57,010 nt of DNA from Rhodohalobacter halophilus (GTDB lineage Bacteria > Bacteroidota > Rhodothermia > Balneolales > Balneolaceae), in the NCBI RefSeq assembly GCF_001715195.1, contig NZ_MDWE01000033.1, positions 1 to 57,010 of the forward strand. The letters are read 5' to 3'. A model generated the notes under the pieces. That model was not told where the DNA came from, searched no databases, and worked only from the letters and a program-made list of their open reading frames with translations. Below, one piece after another: positions 32,859 to 41,242 of the stretch (position 1 is the first letter of the stretch; each line of letters starts with the position of its first letter). The translations under genes were made by a program, and so were the position numbers.

Positions 32859-34364
32859 ATGAAACTTTATGTATTCATTTTGTTTCTTCTTCAGCTGCTT
32901 ACGACTCATTCCGATTCATCTGAATATTATTCCGGAGCCACTTTCGACTTAAGTAATATTTCATATAGTCAAGGGCTATTTACGGCGATTCACCCTGAGA
33001 ACGGTGATATTTACATGTACAATAGTCATGACGGGCGACTTTTTCAGATTTCAGATAATGGATCTATAGATACACTTGCTACGATTCGGATCGAAAATGG
33101 ATCCAGACAGAGGATAGATGTGCACCCAGACGGTGATAAACTTCTCTTTTGGGACTCAGGAGTAGGCAGAGTACATGCTATGAATCTCGAAACCAAAGAA
33201 GTTACTCGTCTGGATGAATCTCATGACCACAGAAATCAGTTTGGCCATGGGGCTACTCTCGGTGATGACGGCAATATTTACGCAATGGGAGGGTATGGTT
33301 ACTGGCAGTTCAAAAACAACCTCATCTATTACTCTCAACCTGACAAACAGTGGGAACTTTTCTCAAGCCCCGACCCGGAAGTAGTTCCCATTAACAATGC
33401 CGGCCGCCTTTTTCGTGACGGTAATTCATTTTATTACCTAATTAAACCACTCAGATCTAATAGCGGACACAGTTACGCTTATCAGTACAATCCAGAAGAG
33501 AACCTATGGGTACCGCATAAACGATTGACACAAATGCTGTCACAAAAGTTGCTGGATGTGGAACGACCAACATCCGTTTTTAGTCAGACATCCACAAATG
33601 CAATCGATCGCAAACGTAAATTGATTGGGTTATTACAGCATACTCGTGCTGAAACTCATTTTGCCTATCTGCTTAGCTATGAGGATGACATGATGTACGA
33701 AATTGACCTTTCACAGCTTGGGATTTATGACGCAAAAAATCTCTTCTACGTACACGGAAAAGATCATTGGGTTATTTTAGGCCATCCTTTTTCCACAAAC
33801 CGGCGGAATCAGCTTATCGTCAGAACTTTTCAGTTTGATGAGTCTCACCCGGCATTGAGTTCCATCCCATTACAATTCACTAACGGCCCTTCATCAATAT
33901 TTTTATTGGGGTCAGTTGGAGGACTTTTCCTCCTTATTTCCGGGTGGTTGTTTTACCGAAATGTATTTACATCAAAAGAACCTTCTCCGGCAGAAACTGC
34001 AACCGTAAGTAGCAACACCACAATTGAACTGATCCGAAAAGCAGAGGACGAAATTGACGTCTATTTTAACGGAAAAAAATTCAGTTTCTCCGGTGACCCT
34101 TACCTGACCAATATGTTTGATGTACTCTACGAAATGAAATCAGATGGAACCTCTGAAATGCTTATTTCAAAGCTCGATCAAAAAATATTCTCAGACAGCA
34201 TACACTCCTCCTATAAATCCCGAATGAGAAAGAAGGTCATTCAGATTATAAACAGTGAGGCGATGCACGATGTCATTCAGGAGAAAAAGAGTCAGACCGA
34301 CAAAAGAGTCAAAATTGTGAAGGTAGATTTAGACAGGATTAAAATCACTCCTCAGGATTCATAA
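32859..34364 (+). CDS. Propeller-type sensor with TM helix and putative C-terminal winged-helix domain
   Basis: A 501-aa protein. It has a signal peptide (FILFLLQLLTTHSD, by about residue 19), then an external region of about 330 residues with propeller-like strands such as NGDIYMYNSHDGRLFQI and DGNIYAMGGYGYW. One membrane helix follows (SIFLLGSVGGLFLLISGWLF, about 345-365), then a cytoplasmic tail of about 130 residues. The tail (VYFNGKKFSFSGDPYLTNMF ... SYKSRMRKKVIQIIN) looks like an OmpR-type winged helix: predicted beta strands, helices and a basic recognition-like segment. That reading is tentative. If right, this is a one-component transmembrane regulator with an outside sensor, the reverse of CadC/ToxR. 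I chose the ATG at 32859, which exposes the signal peptide. Confidence 0.7.
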   Translation: MKLYVFILFLLQLLTTHSDSSEYYSGATFDLSNISYSQGLFTAIHPENGDIYMYNSHDGRLFQISDNGSIDTLATIRIENGSRQRIDVHPDGDKLLFWDSGVGRVHAMNLETKEVTRLDESHDHRNQFGHGATLGDDGNIYAMGGYGYWQFKNNLIYYSQPDKQWELFSSPDPEVVPINNAGRLFRDGNSFYYLIKPLRSNSGHSYAYQYNPEENLWVPHKRLTQMLSQKLLDVERPTSVFSQTSTNAIDRKRKLIGLLQHTRAETHFAYLLSYEDDMMYEIDLSQLGIYDAKNLFYVHGKDHWVILGHPFSTNRRNQLIVRTFQFDESHPALSSIPLQFTNGPSSIFLLGSVGGLFLLISGWLFYRNVFTSKEPSPAETATVSSNTTIELIRKAEDEIDVYFNGKKFSFSGDPYLTNMFDVLYEMKSDGTSEMLISKLDQKIFSDSIHSSYKSRMRKKVIQIINSEAMHDVIQEKKSQTDKRVKIVKVDLDRIKITPQDS

Positions 34365-34530
34365 ACGGTGATTTGGAAACTATCTGTTAACTATCTGTCA
34401 ACTAATTGTGCTGTACTCTTTCCCGCTAAGATTTTATTATGAGAGTGGATTGAGAACACGCAGCTTCTCCTAAGAGATGGAAGCTGAGGAACAACTTGAG
34501 AACTAACAACAAGTACGAACACATACTTGA

Positions 34531-34567
34531 AACCACACAATGGCTGATCCCGTTGTGTGGTTTTTTT
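34531..34567 (+). terminator. Strong Rho-independent terminator
   Basis: A perfect 10-bp stem, AACCACACAA/TTGTGTGGTT with a 12-nt loop, ending in seven T. It lies 167 bp past the stop of the sensor gene. The stretch between (34365-34530) holds another short hairpin, AGCTTC/GAAGCT (about 34462-34483), and no gene. It is either a long 3' UTR or a separate small RNA. Confidence 0.85.
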
Positions 34568-35027
34568 ATTTCTACCTACCGCCTATATGACAAGAGATTT
34601 TTTAACTACCCCCACGACCGTAAAGATTTTTCTTAATTCTCGCATTTAAACTATTTCAGAATCCTGCTCTGAAAACTAATTGATTGCAGGTGGGATTACC
34701 GGAAGGACGTTCTCATGAAAAATTGGAGCTCCATTAATTTCAAATTGTAAAATCAAGAAACGAGAAATGAATTGGCTTTCATCGATCAGTACATTTCACT
34801 CTATTCGCTTCATTATCCCGGATAATCTGTACTATTAAAATCGGGGCATGGCTTTCTGAATACCCGGGAGCAGATCGATAGATTTTTTTTGGGAGTGGGG
34901 GCGCTACGAACAGAAGGTAGATCAAAAAAACGAGGAGCAAAACGTTTTTTAAATGACCTAAAATCCTCACCGTAATTTTTCATTGTATTTAGCCTCATTT
35001 ACCCCTAATTTTCAAGTCTATAAAAAT
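34568..35027. other. Gene-free stretch
   Basis: About 460 bp of AT-rich sequence before tRNA-Pro. Short open frames on the minus strand have no recognisable features. No repeat of the families seen elsewhere is present. Part of it must contain the tRNA promoter. Confidence 0.5.
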
Positions 35028-35101
35028 CGGGACGTGGCTCAGCACGGTAGAGCGCTCGACTGGGGGTCGAGAGGTCGCAAGTTCAAATCTTGTCGTCCCG
35101 A
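35028..35101 (+). tRNA. tRNA-Pro (anticodon GGG)
   Basis: A 74-nt cloverleaf. The acceptor is CGGGACG/CGTCCCG, the D-arm GCTC...GAGC, the anticodon stem CTCGA/TCGAG with loop CTGGGGG giving anticodon GGG, and the T-arm loop TTCAAAT. The discriminator is A. CCA is not encoded. Confidence 0.97.
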
Positions 35102-35107
35102 CAAAAG

Positions 35108-35153
35108 AAAGCCTTTGTATTACGTTTAACGTGTATATGAGGGCTTTTTTTAT
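35108..35153 (+). terminator. Terminator of tRNA-Pro
   Basis: AAAGCC pairs with GGCTTT around an inner ACGTT/AACGT hairpin, then TTTTTTTATTT. It starts 6 nt after the tRNA. Confidence 0.75.
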
Positions 35154-35249
35154 TTCAGCTCACTCATCCATACCCTGTTAAAACTTCTCTCCATTTGAGA
35201 TTTGTAATCTGAATGTTCTTCCTGCCTTAATTGAAATTATTTTCTCATA

Positions 35250-36602
35250 TTGGGAATATTCCAAATCATTCAGACACGTAAGTTTCGAACCGGACTTTCA
35301 CTTATCACGATTCTTCTACTTCTCTCTTCCTGTTCTTCAAGCCCCCAACAATCTACGGACAACCCGTTCGACGGCCCCAGTCCCTGGCCCGACATTAGGC
35401 AAGAGCGTATTCAAACCCTTTTACCCGAAGCGATGAAACGAGCGGAAGTGGAGGCGTGGGCCGTACTTTGCCGATCCAACAACAACGATCCCCTGGCTCG
35501 CCATGTTGGATGTGAAAATGCCGTAGCGCCGGCTGTCTTTCTTTTTCAGCTTATTGATGATGAGGTCTACTCAATCGTTTTTACACCTCCCGGCGAAGCC
35601 GCGGCCCTTCAGGAAATCGCCATGCACGATAGCATCGCGGTGGTCAACCGGAATCCCGGCGCGTTGGTTGAAGCTGCAGATTATATCAACCGGAATATTC
35701 GAGGGAATCTGGCTCTTAACTTTAGTGAGACCAACGAATTGGCAGACGGCCTCAGTTTTAGGCAGTATCAACGCCTTACGGACCTCCTGATTCGGCCCGT
35801 AATGAATCGAATTGTCTCTTCTGAAGACCTTGTGTTTGAGTGGCTCTCCGTCAAAACTCCGGCTGAGGTAGATATTCTCCGAAAGGCCGCCGAGCTTACG
35901 GCACAGTGGGAGATTGAAGCCTATCAGCAAGTTGTTCCAAATGAAACAACCGACAAGGATGTGGCTGACTTTTTGAAAACTAAAATGCGGGATTACGGAG
36001 TAAACGACGCTTGGTCGCCCGATCAGAATCCCGCAGTCAATTCGGGACCGGATCGCGGCCACGCTCATCCTACTGATAAAGTTATTCGACCGGGTGATGT
36101 CATTCAGATCGACTTTGGAATCAAAGTTTATGATATGTGGGTAACCGATATTCAGCGCTTTGCGTACGTGCTCCATCCGGGTGAAACCAAACCACCGGCC
36201 GACATTCAGCGATATTGGGAGGTGGCCAGAGACGGAAACCGAATGGTCCTGGAAGTGATACAGCCCGGAATTACCGGATTAGAGGTGGACCGTGTGCAGC
36301 GAAACTGGCTTGCAGAAAATAGTTCGATGAATGTGATGTGGAACACAGGTCACCCCGTGGGATATGTTGCCCACGATGTAGGACCGAGTCTGGGTGGTGC
36401 ACAGGAGGGGCGTGATCCAAGTTCAACAGCTTTTGAGCCACTGCGTGTTGGAAACGTGTTCGCCTTTGACGGATTCTTCATGTGGGAAATTGAGGGAGGA
36501 ACAAAAACCATCTCTGTAGAAGAGATGGCTGTTGTCACTGACACCGGAGCGGAATATTTAACGGAGCCTCAGCAAGAGCTGATTTTGATCTCCTCTGATT
36601 AA
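35250..36602 (+). CDS. M24-family (Xaa-Pro aminopeptidase-like) lipoprotein
   Basis: A 450-aa pita-bread metallopeptidase with a lipoprotein signal (LSLITILLLLSSCSSS). The start is a TTG, as there is no ATG before the signal. The metal Asp residues are in QIDFG and WVTDIQR, the His in GHPVGYVAHDVG, and a Glu in SVEEMAVVTD. The other Glu of the family appears as Asp (FAFDGFF), so one metal ligand may be altered. The N-terminal creatinase-like domain covers about 40-205. It would trim X-Pro peptides in the periplasm. It follows tRNA-Pro but is separate from it. Confidence 0.85.
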   Translation: MGIFQIIQTRKFRTGLSLITILLLLSSCSSSPQQSTDNPFDGPSPWPDIRQERIQTLLPEAMKRAEVEAWAVLCRSNNNDPLARHVGCENAVAPAVFLFQLIDDEVYSIVFTPPGEAAALQEIAMHDSIAVVNRNPGALVEAADYINRNIRGNLALNFSETNELADGLSFRQYQRLTDLLIRPVMNRIVSSEDLVFEWLSVKTPAEVDILRKAAELTAQWEIEAYQQVVPNETTDKDVADFLKTKMRDYGVNDAWSPDQNPAVNSGPDRGHAHPTDKVIRPGDVIQIDFGIKVYDMWVTDIQRFAYVLHPGETKPPADIQRYWEVARDGNRMVLEVIQPGITGLEVDRVQRNWLAENSSMNVMWNTGHPVGYVAHDVGPSLGGAQEGRDPSSTAFEPLRVGNVFAFDGFFMWEIEGGTKTISVEEMAVVTDTGAEYLTEPQQELILISSD

Positions 36603-36607
36603 GACTT

Positions 36608-36692
36608 GATCGGTGAACCGGTTGTTCGTCCATCGTTATTCATCAATCGAACTAAAATATATGACGAATCACCGATCGATCTCCGATGGACG
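36608..36692. other. Two interleaved inverted repeats (pseudoknot-like)
   Basis: GATCGGTGA (36608-36616) pairs with TCACCGATC (36669-36677); CGTCCATCG (36627-36635) pairs with CGATGGACG (36684-36692). The order is A-B-A'-B', so both 9-bp stems together would make a pseudoknot. It begins 6 nt after the stop of the M24 gene and is followed by ATTTTACT. It could be a 3' element of that mRNA. Confidence 0.55.
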
Positions 36693-36828
36693 ATTTTACT
36701 CCAACAAGACACCGTGTTTGCATCAGATTTCTATTTTACGTGAGTTCGATAAAAGTCAAAGTCTATAATAGCATCCTTTTAAAGGGGAACACTCATTAAT
36801 TAAACTCAGGTTATTTTAAATTCTCACT

Positions 36829-36849
36829 CAACGGGTCGCCGACCCGTTG
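36829..36849. repeat. 21-nt palindrome next to the UspA stop
   Basis: CAACGGGTCG and CGACCCGTTG around a central C. It lies 10 bp past the stop of the UspA gene (minus strand). No T-run follows in that direction, so it is a repeat or an mRNA-end hairpin. Confidence 0.6.
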
Positions 36850-36858
36850 CACAAAAAT

Positions 36859-37770
36859 CTACTCTCTTTCTGCGGGTACCAACAAGATTGGGACCTTGCT
36901 CAATCGGGTCACCTGGTTACTCACTCCACCGATGAAAAATCTCTCTACAAAACCTTTCCCCTGGCTTCCCATAATCAACATGGTGGCCCCGTTTTCCTCG
37001 GCTGCAGAAATGATCTCCTTTGCAGGGGTTCCAAATGTGATGTAAACAGAACTGTTTTCCCGGGTTTTATCCGATAGCTGATCCCGCAGCTCATTCAGAA
37101 TCTGCTCAGTCTGCTTTGTAAGTTCGTCGCGGCTGACCGGATCTTTCAACGCAATCGCGTGATGCCCCTGAACATGGACCAATGACACTTTGTCTATCAG
37201 CCCATCTTTATCCAATTTCTTCACTACTTCAAATGCGCGGTTGGCATTCTTAGAAAAGTCGGTCGGATGCATCACGTGCTTCAGAGATTTCTCATGAGAA
37301 TGCCCCAGCACCAGTTTTCGTTTTTCAACATCATCGTCGAACCATTCCACTTCCATGTTAATCAGGTAGACCGGCAAATCGGATCGATGCAGCACTTCCG
37401 TTGCCGTGCTCCCCATCAGCATCTCCTGAACTTTGCTGTGACCTCGATTGCCGATCACAATAAAATCGGCATCCGTCTCGTGTGCAGCCTCAATCACCTC
37501 CGTTGGAGGATAGAAATGCACGCCGCTGCGAATCTCTATATCCACTTCAAGATCTTTTTTCACAAGCTGTTTTTTATACTCATCCAGCTTCTCTTCGTTC
37601 TTTTTGGTGCTAAATTCAGACCGCTTGGTACTGTATGGTATCGGAACCACATTCACCAACGTCACCTTCTTCAATCCAAATTTTTTCAAATGCGGCACAC
37701 AGCTCACTATCAATTCGCTGGCTTCTGACAGGTCAATTGCAACGATCGCATGTTTAAATAGCAGTGACAT
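36859..37770 (-). CDS. Tandem universal stress protein (UspA x2)
   Basis: A 303-aa protein with two Usp domains (about 1-145 and 155-303). Each has the ATP-binding pattern G-x2-G-x9-G: GNRGHSKVQEMLMGS in the first and GSQGKGFVERFFIGG in the second. Such proteins sense adenylate nucleotides and respond to stress. No partner gene adjoins. Confidence 0.93.
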   Translation of the reverse strand: MSLLFKHAIVAIDLSEASELIVSCVPHLKKFGLKKVTLVNVVPIPYSTKRSEFSTKKNEEKLDEYKKQLVKKDLEVDIEIRSGVHFYPPTEVIEAAHETDADFIVIGNRGHSKVQEMLMGSTATEVLHRSDLPVYLINMEVEWFDDDVEKRKLVLGHSHEKSLKHVMHPTDFSKNANRAFEVVKKLDKDGLIDKVSLVHVQGHHAIALKDPVSRDELTKQTEQILNELRDQLSDKTRENSSVYITFGTPAKEIISAAEENGATMLIMGSQGKGFVERFFIGGVSNQVTRLSKVPILLVPAERE

Positions 37771-37883
37771 AATGACTCCCTGTTTTGTGGTTGATAACTC
37801 TTAGTCTTATACGTTTTTGTTTAACTATAATAGTGAATTTAACATTCTGCTTTTATAGGGGTTTCCATGATTCGCACCTAATT

Positions 37884-38729
37884 CTACCAGCTGTAAACCC
37901 AATCAATTTCTGCTTTTACCGCAACTTTTCCTTCAGGCCCGTGAATGCGAAGGGCAGTCCGGCTGTTGTCAATACTTTTCCCGCAAATGGTGATTTGCTC
38001 TCCCAGGTAAACCGGACCCCTGTTCTCATATCGAATTTCTGAAATCACTTTTCCATCAGCCTTTGAGCTAAACGCATCGATCATCAATAAAACCAAAAAT
38101 GGCGCATGCACAACCACATTGGGGTAGCCTTCCATTTCGCGGGCATAGTCCTGATCGTAGTGAATACGATGGCTGTTAAATGTCAACGCAGAATACCGGA
38201 AGAGCTGTATGGAGCTTGGTTTGGTCGATTTCCTCCAGTCCGGGTCCAAATCCATCGGTTCGGTTCGAATCGGGTGTGCTCCTTTTTCACTCTCACCGCG
38301 ATAAACAATAACTTGCTCTTCATCAATTGCAACGGAACCGCTTGCGCTAATCTGATGGCGCAAGGATACAAACACCAGCTTCCCTGATTTCCCCTCTTTC
38401 TCTTCTATTTTTGTTATGGTTGATTTTTTATCAGCCGGCACTCCAATTTTCAGCGGCTTTTTGAATTTAATGGTGCCTCCGGCCCACATTCTCCGGGGCA
38501 GATCAACCGGTGGAAGAAAGTTGCTGCTGCGTTCGTGCCCGTTAATACCAAGGTCTGCCTGGGGGATTGGCGGGTTAAAGTAGACCCAGTGCGCGCCTGG
38601 TCTCAATCCGCTGCCATCGCTTACCGAGCCGGGATCTCCATTCATAAGCGCTTCGAACTTCTGAAGTTGTTCGGGCGCCATGGAATCTGAGATATCCAAT
38701 GTTTTTCCTATCCACTCTTCATACTTCAT
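37884..38729 (-). CDS. MaoC-like acyl-CoA hydratase (HTD2 / mesaconyl- or itaconyl-CoA hydratase type)
   Basis: A 281-aa double-hotdog protein. The N-terminal MaoC-N-like half has HWVYFNPPIPQADLGINGHE and the strand RRMWAGGTIKFKKPLKIG; the C-terminal half has the hydratase-like HRIHYDQDYAREMEGYPNV followed by VVHAPFL. This fits the mesaconyl-C4-CoA/itaconyl-CoA hydratase group. Its ATG overlaps the stop of the CoA-transferase gene in ATGA. Together they could activate and hydrate itaconate or mesaconate, though no citramalyl-CoA lyase is in the window, so the true acid is open. Confidence 0.85.
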   Translation of the reverse strand: MKYEEWIGKTLDISDSMAPEQLQKFEALMNGDPGSVSDGSGLRPGAHWVYFNPPIPQADLGINGHERSSNFLPPVDLPRRMWAGGTIKFKKPLKIGVPADKKSTITKIEEKEGKSGKLVFVSLRHQISASGSVAIDEEQVIVYRGESEKGAHPIRTEPMDLDPDWRKSTKPSSIQLFRYSALTFNSHRIHYDQDYAREMEGYPNVVVHAPFLVLLMIDAFSSKADGKVISEIRYENRGPVYLGEQITICGKSIDNSRTALRIHGPEGKVAVKAEIDWVYSW

Positions 38730-39853
38730 GATCCAAACTCTTTCTTAATTTTTTCGTCGTGCTCACCCAGCTTTGGAATGGATCCAAATGAATTTTCATA
38801 ACCGGAAAACCGGGCAGGTCTGTCTGCCATTTTAATCATTTCCCCGTTCATCTCCACATCCGTTAGCCGAAGCTGCGGATGCCCGGAAAATTGCTGCAGG
38901 GTGTTCAGGTTTGCAAATGCAATTTGATGCTCTTTCAGTAGATCAATGGTGTTTTGGTGAGTCAGCTCTAAAAACCGGCTTCCAATCTGTTCATTCAGTT
39001 CATCAACATTTTCAACCCGTGCAGAGTTTGTTTTGAACCTGGGGTCATCCGAATGTACAGCTCCACCCATCACATTTTTGCAAAACCTTTTCCACTCACG
39101 GTTGTTTTGGATACCGATCATAATTTCCCGACCGTCGGATGTTTTAAAGGGTCCGTATGGGGCAATTTCTGCATGAAAAACCCCGCGGCGTTTCGGTGTT
39201 TTACCGCCATATGTTTGATGGAACCACGGCACCATCATCCAGTCGGCCATGGAGTCAAACATGGAGATCTTAATTGAAACACCTTCCCCGGTTTGGCCTC
39301 TCTGTATCAACGCTTCCAGAATTGCCGAGTAGGCGTGCATTCCCGTGCTGATGTCGGCAATGGATATTCCAACTTTTGCGCGCACATCCCCATCTCCGGT
39401 CACATCAATCAATCCCGATTCTGCCTGAACTAAATTATCATACGCCTTCATATCGGCATACTCTCCCTCTTCTCTATATCCGCTGATGTCGCAGGTAATC
39501 AGTTCCGGATATTTTTCACGAAGTGATTCACTTCCTAATCCCAGCCTTAGCATAGCACCGGGTTTCAGATTTTGAATGAGCACATCGGCTTTATCAACGA
39601 TATTTAAAAATAAATCCCTGCCCTCGTCTGATTTCAGATCAATCCGTACCGACTCCTTTCCGCGATTCACCCACGCAAAATAGGTACTTTCGCCTCTCAC
39701 AGACGTATCGTAATTTCGCGCAAAATCCCCCGATTCCCGCTCTACTTTTATCACACGAGCGCCGGCATCTGCCAGACGACAACTCGCAAACGGAGCAGAA
39801 AGTGCCTGCTCTACGGAAATCACCAACACCCCTTGTAACGGCTCAAATTTCAT
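38726..39853 (-). CDS. CaiB/BaiF-family (class III) CoA-transferase
   Basis: A 375-aa protein. It has the class III N-terminus VLVISVEQALSAPFASCRLADAGARVIKVER and RDYDTS-like SGDFARNYDTSV, then YFAWVNRGKESVRIDLKS and VLIQNLKPGAMLRLGL. The catalytic Asp should lie in VQAESGLIDVTGDGD. It moves CoA between carboxylic acids. It is translationally coupled to the hydratase (4-nt overlap), so both act on one pathway. Confidence 0.93.
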   Translation of the reverse strand: MKFEPLQGVLVISVEQALSAPFASCRLADAGARVIKVERESGDFARNYDTSVRGESTYFAWVNRGKESVRIDLKSDEGRDLFLNIVDKADVLIQNLKPGAMLRLGLGSESLREKYPELITCDISGYREEGEYADMKAYDNLVQAESGLIDVTGDGDVRAKVGISIADISTGMHAYSAILEALIQRGQTGEGVSIKISMFDSMADWMMVPWFHQTYGGKTPKRRGVFHAEIAPYGPFKTSDGREIMIGIQNNREWKRFCKNVMGGAVHSDDPRFKTNSARVENVDELNEQIGSRFLELTHQNTIDLLKEHQIAFANLNTLQQFSGHPQLRLTDVEMNGEMIKMADRPARFSGYENSFGSIPKLGEHDEKIKKEFGS

Positions 39854-39924
39854 GCAACCTCAACTATTTTCGGTCAGATATAAAAAGAGCCGGCATCTTT
39901 GCAGAAACCGGCTCCCATCTCAAT

Positions 39925-40299
39925 TTATTTATCTTTTTTCGGGCCTTCGCCTTGTCCGCCGTTCATCCCTTGTCTTTGGGACGGGTCTACAAACTGAAGC
40001 TGATTACTCAGTGAAGTCTGGAGTTCCTCCACATCATCTTCGCTAAGCACTTCAGAGATCTGTTCCACTCCAACCTTTTTCAATAGATTGTACACCATTC
40101 GATTAAACAGCATTTGGTGCGCGGCTGATGACAACTGCATAAGCTGCTCCTGAGGAACTTGAGCACCCTGAAGCTTGATCTTGTTAAAGATCGGCTCCAA
40201 AAGTTTTTCAATTTTTTTGTTTAGCTGCTTCTCAAGCTCTTTGGCGTCTTTATTCTCTTTACTGGTTACTTCTTTTCCTGATGGATCTACAATTTTCAT
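39925..40299 (-). CDS. Hypothetical helical protein, 124 aa
   Basis: I do not recognise it. It starts MKIVDPSGKEVTSKENKDA, has helices rich in Lys, Leu and Gln (KELEKQLNKKIEKLLEPIF and QEQLMQLSSAAHQMLF) and ends in a Gly/Gln/Lys tail (MNGGQGEGPKKDK). No signal peptide or cysteine is present. It is read in the same direction as the CoA-transferase, 71 bp upstream of it. Confidence 0.7.
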   Translation of the reverse strand: MKIVDPSGKEVTSKENKDAKELEKQLNKKIEKLLEPIFNKIKLQGAQVPQEQLMQLSSAAHQMLFNRMVYNLLKKVGVEQISEVLSEDDVEELQTSLSNQLQFVDPSQRQGMNGGQGEGPKKDK

Positions 40300-40398
40300 A
40301 AAATGATCTGATTTACTTCGTTTCGATTCTGTTTCTTATTACAACACAAAGGATAAGCATATCAGTCCAAAATGGCGATTTTGATTCTTTGTGTGTTC

Positions 40399-40431
40399 AA
40401 CCCTCCATGGGTTTGGAGTCCTTGGAGGGTT
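40399..40431. repeat. 33-nt palindrome (family 3), copy 1
   Basis: The arms AACCCTCCA and TGGAGGGTT enclose a 15-nt centre. A related 33-nt unit stands at 41108-41140, so the pair brackets the M50-like gene. Confidence 0.75.
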
Positions 40432-40486
40432 AAATAGAAATCTCTACTATAAAGCTCATTAACTTTAAGACCATCAAAACAGACGA

Positions 40487-41104
40487 ATGGGAAGCCGTTT
40501 TCAGCACCATTTAGACCGGGCATTTCCCCATATCAAAAAGTGGTGGTTCTCGGTTGTTTGTATTCCGTTCTGCTGGGTATTGGCAGAGCAGTACTGGATG
40601 GCGCTCAAATGGGAGATCTCTTTTGCCTGGCAATATCCCTACCCGTTCTTTCTGTTTCCTTTCTTCTTTATCATCGATTGGTTTCTGCTGATTGTCCACG
40701 AAGCCGGACACACCCTCTTCGGATTTTTTGGCAGCCGTTTTCTTACCATTTTAGGCGGAACTCTTTTACAAATTCTGCTCCCCTTTCTGATTTTTCTCCA
40801 CGGCTGGTGGAATCGTCAACACGTTGTGGCTCAGCTGGGGTTACTTTTAACCTCATTCTCCTGGATTGAATCCTCAGCGTACGCAGCAGATGCCGTTGCC
40901 CGACGGATGCCGCTGATTGGAAATCTACCCTCCTCCGCTCACGACTATTATAATATGTTCAGCATGAAAGGAGTACTCGCCAATCATATGACCTACGCCT
41001 GGGGGATGTATTGGATTGGCATTGTAACCATCATCCTCCTTCTGAGCTACCCTCTTTTTCAACGAAAGAAATTCGATTACGTGGATATTGAGATGGATTT
41101 GTGA
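40487..41104 (+). CDS. M50-like integral membrane protein with HEAGH motif
   Basis: A 205-aa protein with about five membrane segments. At residues 71-75 it has HEAGH inside a membrane segment (IVHEAGHTLFGFFG), the zinc motif of M50-type proteases. The usual second motif with an Asp (such as N-x-x-P-x-x-x-x-D) is not clear; ADAVARRM may hold it. No PDZ domain is seen. It could be a protease or an inactive relative. It is bracketed by two 33-nt palindromes. Confidence 0.65.
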   Translation: MGSRFQHHLDRAFPHIKKWWFSVVCIPFCWVLAEQYWMALKWEISFAWQYPYPFFLFPFFFIIDWFLLIVHEAGHTLFGFFGSRFLTILGGTLLQILLPFLIFLHGWWNRQHVVAQLGLLLTSFSWIESSAYAADAVARRMPLIGNLPSSAHDYYNMFSMKGVLANHMTYAWGMYWIGIVTIILLLSYPLFQRKKFDYVDIEMDL

Positions 41105-41107
41105 TCT

Positions 41108-41140
41108 AACCCTCCATGGGTTCCAAACCCTCCAAGGGTT
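41108..41140. repeat. 33-nt palindrome (family 3), copy 2
   Basis: It starts with AACCCTCCATGGGTT like the unit at 40399 and ends in CTCCAAGGGTT. The outer arms AACCCT/AGGGTT pair. It lies 3 bp past the stop of the M50-like gene. Confidence 0.75.
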
Positions 41141-41242
41141 TTCGATTGAATTGAATTAGGTAAAAATTGTAAAAAATGTGCGTTCAAGGCTTTTCTTTAT
41201 GATATTGTGCTTGCAAAACAGATAAATCAATACGTTGACTTT

